DNA of 9,691 nt from an uncultured Bacilli bacterium (GTDB taxonomy: Bacteria > Bacillota_I > Bacilli_A > RF39 > UBA660): the NCBI GenBank assembly GCA_947853365.1, contig CANTWQ010000120.1, positions 1-9,691 on the forward strand, in the 5' to 3' direction. The notes under the pieces were generated by a model. The model searched no databases. It worked only from the letters and a program-made list of their open reading frames with translations, and was not told the origin of the DNA. This document shows, piece after piece, positions 6,508-9,691 of this stretch. Both the position numbers and the translations under genes were made by a program. Positions within the stretch are counted from its first letter, which is position 1; the number at the start of each line of letters is the position of its first letter.

Positions 6508-6537
6508 AAAAAAAAGGAAAGTTTTTCTTTCCTTTTT
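6508..6537 (-). terminator. Intrinsic terminator of the 543-residue surface-protein gene
   Basis: On the minus strand AAAAAGGAAAG, loop AAAAA, CTTTCCTTTTT then TTT gives an 11-bp stem (arms 6527-6537 and 6511-6521) ending in eight T. It starts six bases past the TAG stop (6543-6545). It shows that the extended N-terminus of the next reading frame is not real. Confidence 0.88.
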
Positions 6538-6542
6538 CATCA

Positions 6543-8174
6543 CTATTCTGTTACAGACTCTTCGGTAATATCCACTTCAGAAGCATCAACATCATCCGTC
6601 TCACTAGAAACAGTTTGAATTATGACATGCTCTAACACAACATTATTACCAATAATCATAGGATTATGATCCAATATAATGTCCTGTAAAACAACATCAT
6701 CAGCAATAATTTCTAATTCACCAGAAAGCATGTTTCCATTTCCAACTATCGTAATAGCATGGTCGATTACAATTTTTTTACTTGCTATAATATCGTTTTG
6801 TAAAACCAGTGTATCGCCATCTTTTAAATCCGCCATCAATTGCTCTAAATTCTCATTCGTAACAATCAATGTTCTAGTTACATTGGCAGAATCCAAATAG
6901 TATTGTAATTGATCTTCTACAACTTTATCCGTTTCTGTAAAATCAGAACCAACAAAAGTGCCTTCGCCTACAACAACCCAAACACTTGGTTTTCCGTAAG
7001 ACTCTGTTTGGTTGATCAGGTTTCCAGTAAGTTCTAGTATCGCATTTTCTAAACCTTCGGCCGTACCTTTTGACACTTCGATACCACCAAATTCATTTCC
7101 GGATACATCAACAGTTCCAACCAATTCAACACTACTTGCATTTACCAGAATGGCCGCATCAGCATTCGTTCCAGATACGCTATCTAAAACAACATTTTTA
7201 CTATCGTAAACATGAATCGCATATCTTCCCTGCCATCCTGCTTCATCCTGCATTGCCACTGTCAAATTAGAAATTGTAACATCATCTGCTACCACAGTGA
7301 TTCCTTTGACAAATTCTGTCGTTGCAAGAGATAATACATTTCCATTTCCATGCAATGTAAGAGCGCGATCAATCACGATTTCCGAAGTGAGCGTAATATC
7401 GTTTTCTACTTCGATCATCGTAATTTCATCATTCGCAAGGGCCAATTGTAATTCTTCAAAAGTAGTAACATAAGAAATCGTCGTTGGGACTTCTAATCGA
7501 TCTAATCTTTCTTGTAAATTAGTCTTAATCTCTCCATTTGGTAAGGCATTGATCGCCACTTGCGCATTCTTTACATTTTCTTCTGTCACAACATCTTCCG
7601 CTACTTTGACTAGCTCCGTTGCTGTCATAATCAATGTATCAATACGTGTATCGATCTGAACTAAAAGATCACGAAGTGCATCTGTTAATTCATTTACCAG
7701 TTCTTGTGTTGTATCAGTATTTAATAATACTTCTCCTTGCGCCTGCAATTGAGATAATTTCACCAACAATTTAGTTAATATGGCATCTTGACAACCTTCA
7801 ATTGCATCCAATGTCGAAGTAGCTTCTTCTAACACAATTTGTAACCCAGCAAAATCCACTTCTTCTTCCGGTAAAGATGGTGTTGGATCTGGTGTTACAA
7901 TCGGTTCCACAACTTCGATATCTGTTTCCTCATCAGTAGTCATTTGGCTACCAGAATTGGTGCTTTGACCCGTATTTGATTCTGTCTCTTCTTCTGGATC
8001 TGGCGTAGGTGTAGGTGTTGCTTCCGGTGTTTCCGTTGGTGTTGGCGTAACAAGTGGTGTTTCTGTTTCTTCTTGATTACTACAGCTACGAATACCAAAG
8101 AATAAAACGATGACGACAATTAAGACCAAAACAACAGCCACTATAGTCTTAATGTCTTTTTCATTCTTATTCAT
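6543..8174 (-). CDS. Anchored surface protein with duplicated beta-helix-like module (543 aa)
   Basis: The N-terminus has a charged start and a strong membrane segment (residues 9-28) ending GIRSC. Cys31 could be a lipidation site, but Arg at -2 is unusual for a lipobox, so a signal anchor is equally likely. A Thr/Pro/Glu-rich spacer (about 38-105) acts as a wall-spanning stalk. A helical region follows (about 107-228, heptad-like). Two related beta-rich segments (234-306 and 436-502) share IVID-A-T, GNGN-LS and ADDV motifs, with further strand-turn repeats between them (307-435). These resemble right-handed parallel beta-helix or pectate-lyase-like surface domains, here without evident catalytic residues. 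The tail is acidic, with no LPxTG. AGGGGGA (8181-8187) lies six bases before the ATG. It has its own promoter and terminator, so it is monocistronic. Its ligand is unknown. Confidence 0.85.
   Translation of the reverse strand: MNKNEKDIKTIVAVVLVLIVVIVLFFGIRSCSNQEETETPLVTPTPTETPEATPTPTPDPEEETESNTGQSTNSGSQMTTDEETDIEVVEPIVTPDPTPSLPEEEVDFAGLQIVLEEATSTLDAIEGCQDAILTKLLVKLSQLQAQGEVLLNTDTTQELVNELTDALRDLLVQIDTRIDTLIMTATELVKVAEDVVTEENVKNAQVAINALPNGEIKTNLQERLDRLEVPTTISYVTTFEELQLALANDEITMIEVENDITLTSEIVIDRALTLHGNGNVLSLATTEFVKGITVVADDVTISNLTVAMQDEAGWQGRYAIHVYDSKNVVLDSVSGTNADAAILVNASSVELVGTVDVSGNEFGGIEVSKGTAEGLENAILELTGNLINQTESYGKPSVWVVVGEGTFVGSDFTETDKVVEDQLQYYLDSANVTRTLIVTNENLEQLMADLKDGDTLVLQNDIIASKKIVIDHAITIVGNGNMLSGELEIIADDVVLQDIILDHNPMIIGNNVVLEHVIIQTVSSETDDVDASEVDITEESVTE
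6669..6869 (-). repeat. Internal protein duplication, copy 2 (residues 436-502)
   Basis: Diverged second copy of the segment at 7257-7475 in the same gene. Shared residues include IVID, the GNGN turn, LS and ADDV in the same order. This copy is a little shorter, lacking a few residues after GNGNMLS. Confidence 0.7.
7257..7475 (-). repeat. Internal protein duplication, copy 1 (residues 234-306)
   Basis: First copy of the beta-helix-like module. It starts VTTFEELQLAL, has NDITLTSEIVIDRALT and GNGNVLS, and ends with VVADDVTISNLTV. The repeat is clear in protein but well diverged in DNA, so it is an old duplication. Confidence 0.7.
7995..8063 (-). repeat. Low-complexity Thr-Pro/Glu coding repeat
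   Basis: Encodes residues 38-60, a run of TP and ETP units (TPTPTETPEATPTPTPDP). It is the stalk between the membrane anchor and the folded part. Near-identical short units make this stretch prone to length change between strains. Confidence 0.7.
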
Positions 8175-8213
8175 GAATCTTCCCCCTATCTTTCATATTT
8201 TGGCTACAATCTC

Positions 8214-8241
8214 ATTCTAACACATTTTATATCATCGTCAA
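8214..8241 (-). promoter_or_regulatory. Sigma-A-type promoter of the 543-residue surface-protein gene
   Basis: Read leftward: -35 TTGACG (8236-8241), a 16-base spacer, and -10 TAGAAT (8214-8219) with an extended TG giving TGTTAGAAT (8214-8222). Transcription should start near 8207, about 33 bases before the ATG. The -35 is one arm of GTCAA-caaaat-TTGAC (8237-8252), an inverted repeat that could be an operator. Confidence 0.75.
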
Positions 8242-8253
8242 CAAAATTTGACA

Positions 8254-9051
8254 CTAATTGACATGTTTCATTGTGCTTTTCATGAAATGAGTTCGCAATT
8301 TCTCTTTTTCCGTGATAAAATGCGTTCCTTCCCGAAAAAGATGACGATAACTGCGCTTCATTTCAGAAAGCGATTGTACCGGTAACAGACGCCGAAAAGA
8401 AACAGGATATAAATACCGTTCTAATAAAAAGCGTTGATAATAATACGGCATATGACGCATTTCCCGATACAGTTTTAACGCCAAAAAAGAAATGAGTAAC
8501 CACATCGACCGCGGTAACCATGAAAATCCCAAATAGAGAAATACCAACCCCAAAACAAGACTAGATAATACACAAATGGCCGTTAACGCTTTTTTAAAAG
8601 GAGCCACAATACAAAACAACAGAAGAACGAGTTTTCCACCATCCAACGGATAAATGGGTAACAAATTGAAAAAGAGAAGTCCATAATGATAACCACGAAT
8701 CGCCACGATATCTTGACTTCTGGAAAATAGAAACAAAAGCAAAAAATAACCGACCCATTGCATCACTGGTCCCATCAATAGAACCAACGCCTCTTGCCAC
8801 AAAGGAACATTTACCTTTTCCTTAAATTTTGATAAACCACCATAAGGATAAAAATAAATTTTATCAACTTCCCATCCCAAACAAATACCTATCACAAAAT
8901 GACCCAATTCGTGAATGAAAAGTAACACCGAAAGGAAGAAAAATGCTCTGATCATTCCCGAGAAAACAACGAACAACAAAAAAAGATACGTAAATGGAGA
9001 AATCGATATTTTACTGCAAATAGTCTTGATAATTGAGAGCCTTCCCTTCAC
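8254..9051 (-). CDS. spoIVFB: SpoIVFB-type intramembrane metalloprotease (M50), about 265 aa
   Basis: Site-2-protease-family zinc enzyme that in Bacillus cuts pro-sigma-K in the outer forespore membrane. Counting from a GTG at 9051, the HExxH motif is HELGH at 47-51 within a membrane segment. The third zinc ligand is Asp137 in NLLPIYPLDGGK. ISPFTYLFLLF (about 17-27) matches the family N-terminus, and several more membrane spans follow to about residue 195. The C-terminal region (about 205-265) looks like a shortened CBS domain compared with Bacillus SpoIVFB. The start is the weak point: the frame is open to 9120, inside spoIVFA, and has no ATG near the expected site. GTG at 9051 (weak GGTG upstream, 41-base overlap with spoIVFA) is my choice; ATT or ATA starts nearer 9010-9035 are alternatives. 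The overlap implies translational coupling to spoIVFA. Confidence 0.88.
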   Translation of the reverse strand: MKGRLSIIKTICSKISISPFTYLFLLFVVFSGMIRAFFFLSVLLFIHELGHFVIGICLGWEVDKIYFYPYGGLSKFKEKVNVPLWQEALVLLMGPVMQWVGYFLLLFLFSRSQDIVAIRGYHYGLLFFNLLPIYPLDGGKLVLLLFCIVAPFKKALTAICVLSSLVLGLVFLYLGFSWLPRSMWLLISFLALKLYREMRHMPYYYQRFLLERYLYPVSFRRLLPVQSLSEMKRSYRHLFREGTHFITEKEKLRTHFMKSTMKHVN

Positions 9052-9655
9052 GTTCGAACACCAAATAAATTTCTTCTGTGAAACTACTACCGATAAAACT
9101 TCCTTTCTCAATGTAATCATATAACTTTAAATCCGATGGTTCGATATTACCATACCAAGTATCAATACCATTGGTCTGTTGGACAATCACCGTATAACCA
9201 TAATCTTCCTTTTCTCCCATATACACAACAACACCACTTTCTAGCGCTGGCACCAAATAATTTTTCCCCACTTTTAAAGAAACCCCATCATGATAAATAT
9301 TTTTGCTTTCATACACTAAATTTTCTTGAAAAACGGGTTTATCAATCTCCTCTGTTTGAAATGGCAATACACCACCAAACGTATTTTGTAACCAAACTTT
9401 TACCGAAGCAAAAGGTAAATTTGTATGATATACTTGTGTATCAATATAAGATTTGATTTTAGGATCACGACATAAAATTAACACAACAAAAGAAAGAGCC
9501 AAAACAATAAACGAACGCAAAACAAACCCCAATAAAAAACTTTTCAAATGGGGATTTAACTTTTGAGAAGTTATCAAAGAAGAATGAGACGTCTTACTTG
9601 TGCCCAAGTGTTTCATTTTTTGTTTTTCTTTTAAGCGTACGATATTTTCATCCAT
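9011..9655 (-). CDS. spoIVFA: SpoIVFA-like regulator of SpoIVFB, degenerate LytM/M23 domain (214 aa)
   Basis: SpoIVFA holds SpoIVFB inactive and ties it to BofA until the forespore signal arrives. The product has a basic cytosolic head (1-40), one membrane span at about 41-62, a linker, and an M23/LytM-like domain at about 105-214 (SKNIYHDGVSLKVG, YLVPALESGVVVYMG, GYTVIVQQTNGIDTWYGNI, IEKGSFIGSS). The M23 zinc motifs are lost: the HxGxD-like site reads HDGVS, and the HxH site is a WYGN turn. The domain is therefore inactive, as expected for SpoIVFA. It is a little shorter than the Bacillus protein. The frame is open to GTG 9664, which lies in the Shine-Dalgarno; ATG at 9655 sits five bases after AGGTGA (9661-9666). 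Identification rests on domain order plus adjacency to spoIVFB. Confidence 0.85.
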   Translation of the reverse strand: MDENIVRLKEKQKMKHLGTSKTSHSSLITSQKLNPHLKSFLLGFVLRSFIVLALSFVVLILCRDPKIKSYIDTQVYHTNLPFASVKVWLQNTFGGVLPFQTEEIDKPVFQENLVYESKNIYHDGVSLKVGKNYLVPALESGVVVYMGEKEDYGYTVIVQQTNGIDTWYGNIEPSDLKLYDYIEKGSFIGSSFTEEIYLVFEREGKALNYQDYLQ

Positions 9656-9659
9656 CGAT

Positions 9660-9679
9660 ATCACCTATTCCAATGTATG
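9660..9679 (-). promoter_or_regulatory. CATACATT box fused to AGGTGAT ribosome site (possible sigma-E -10)
   Basis: Minus strand: CATACATTGGAATAGGTGAT. CATACATT (9672-9679) fits the known sigma-E -10 pattern CATACAnT, and the spoIVF operon of B. subtilis is under sigma-E. The -35 would lie beyond the window edge, so the call cannot be completed here. The predicted start of transcription falls almost on the ribosome site, giving a leader of only about 10-14 bases. Confidence 0.5.
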
Positions 9680-9691
9680 AAAAAAGTTGAT

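Noticed and set aside
9136..9456. 106-codon plus-strand open frame opposite spoIVFA
   Set aside because: Its His/Tyr/Leu-rich composition is typical of an antisense shadow; spoIVFA has the ribosome site and family match.
9011..9655. Active M23 endopeptidase
   Set aside because: Both zinc motifs are degenerate; with spoIVFB overlapping it, SpoIVFA is the better call.

Overview
The window reads as chromosomal DNA from a low-GC, endospore-forming Firmicute. A gut member of the class Bacilli (Erysipelotrichales- or RF39-like) is my inference. The support is AT-rich sequence, purine-rich Shine-Dalgarno sites, sigma-A-type promoters, several membrane-anchored XRE regulators, and a recognisable spoIVFA-spoIVFB pair (mother-cell pro-sigma-K processing). 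TGA does not appear to be read as tryptophan. No tRNA, rRNA, CRISPR, transposase or phage gene is visible, and no gene-free stretch exceeds about 115 bases.

The window is two convergent blocks meeting in a 10-bp gap at 5262-5271. The plus-strand block (22-5261) begins with a 52-residue DUF4177-like protein, a flavodoxin-domain protein and a 100-residue unknown. Next come two membrane-anchored XRE regulators (1220-1930 and 2013-2729), a membrane-anchored arylsulfate sulfotransferase (2800-4755) that keeps the expected catalytic His/Arg set, and a third, short membrane-anchored XRE regulator (4866-5261). The second regulator has an excellent promoter (TTGGCA, 17 bp, extended TATAAT). No good promoter separates it from the sulfotransferase, so the two may be one transcription unit. 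The sulfotransferase ends in an intrinsic terminator, and the third regulator has its own promoter with a perfect palindrome over the -10 and its own terminator.

The minus-strand block (9655 down to 5272) reads spoIVFA, spoIVFB (overlapping, probably with a GTG start), then a 543-residue anchored surface protein with a duplicated beta-helix-like module, its own strong promoter and its own terminator. Last is a two-Ig-domain protein whose C-terminal polysaccharide-deacetylase-like domain has lost every catalytic motif. The start of that last gene must be moved to 6474, because the upstream 23 codons are the preceding gene's terminator.

The most interesting signals are these. A 20-bp element matching at 16 positions lies at nearly the same place before spoIVFA and before the pseudo-deacetylase, consisting of a CATAnnnT box fused to AGGTGAT. 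This hints at shared mother-cell control. The plus block pairs three membrane XRE sensors with a sulfotransferase that lacks the disulfide known from the proteobacterial enzyme. Operator-like inverted repeats lie on the -35/-10 elements of the best promoters.
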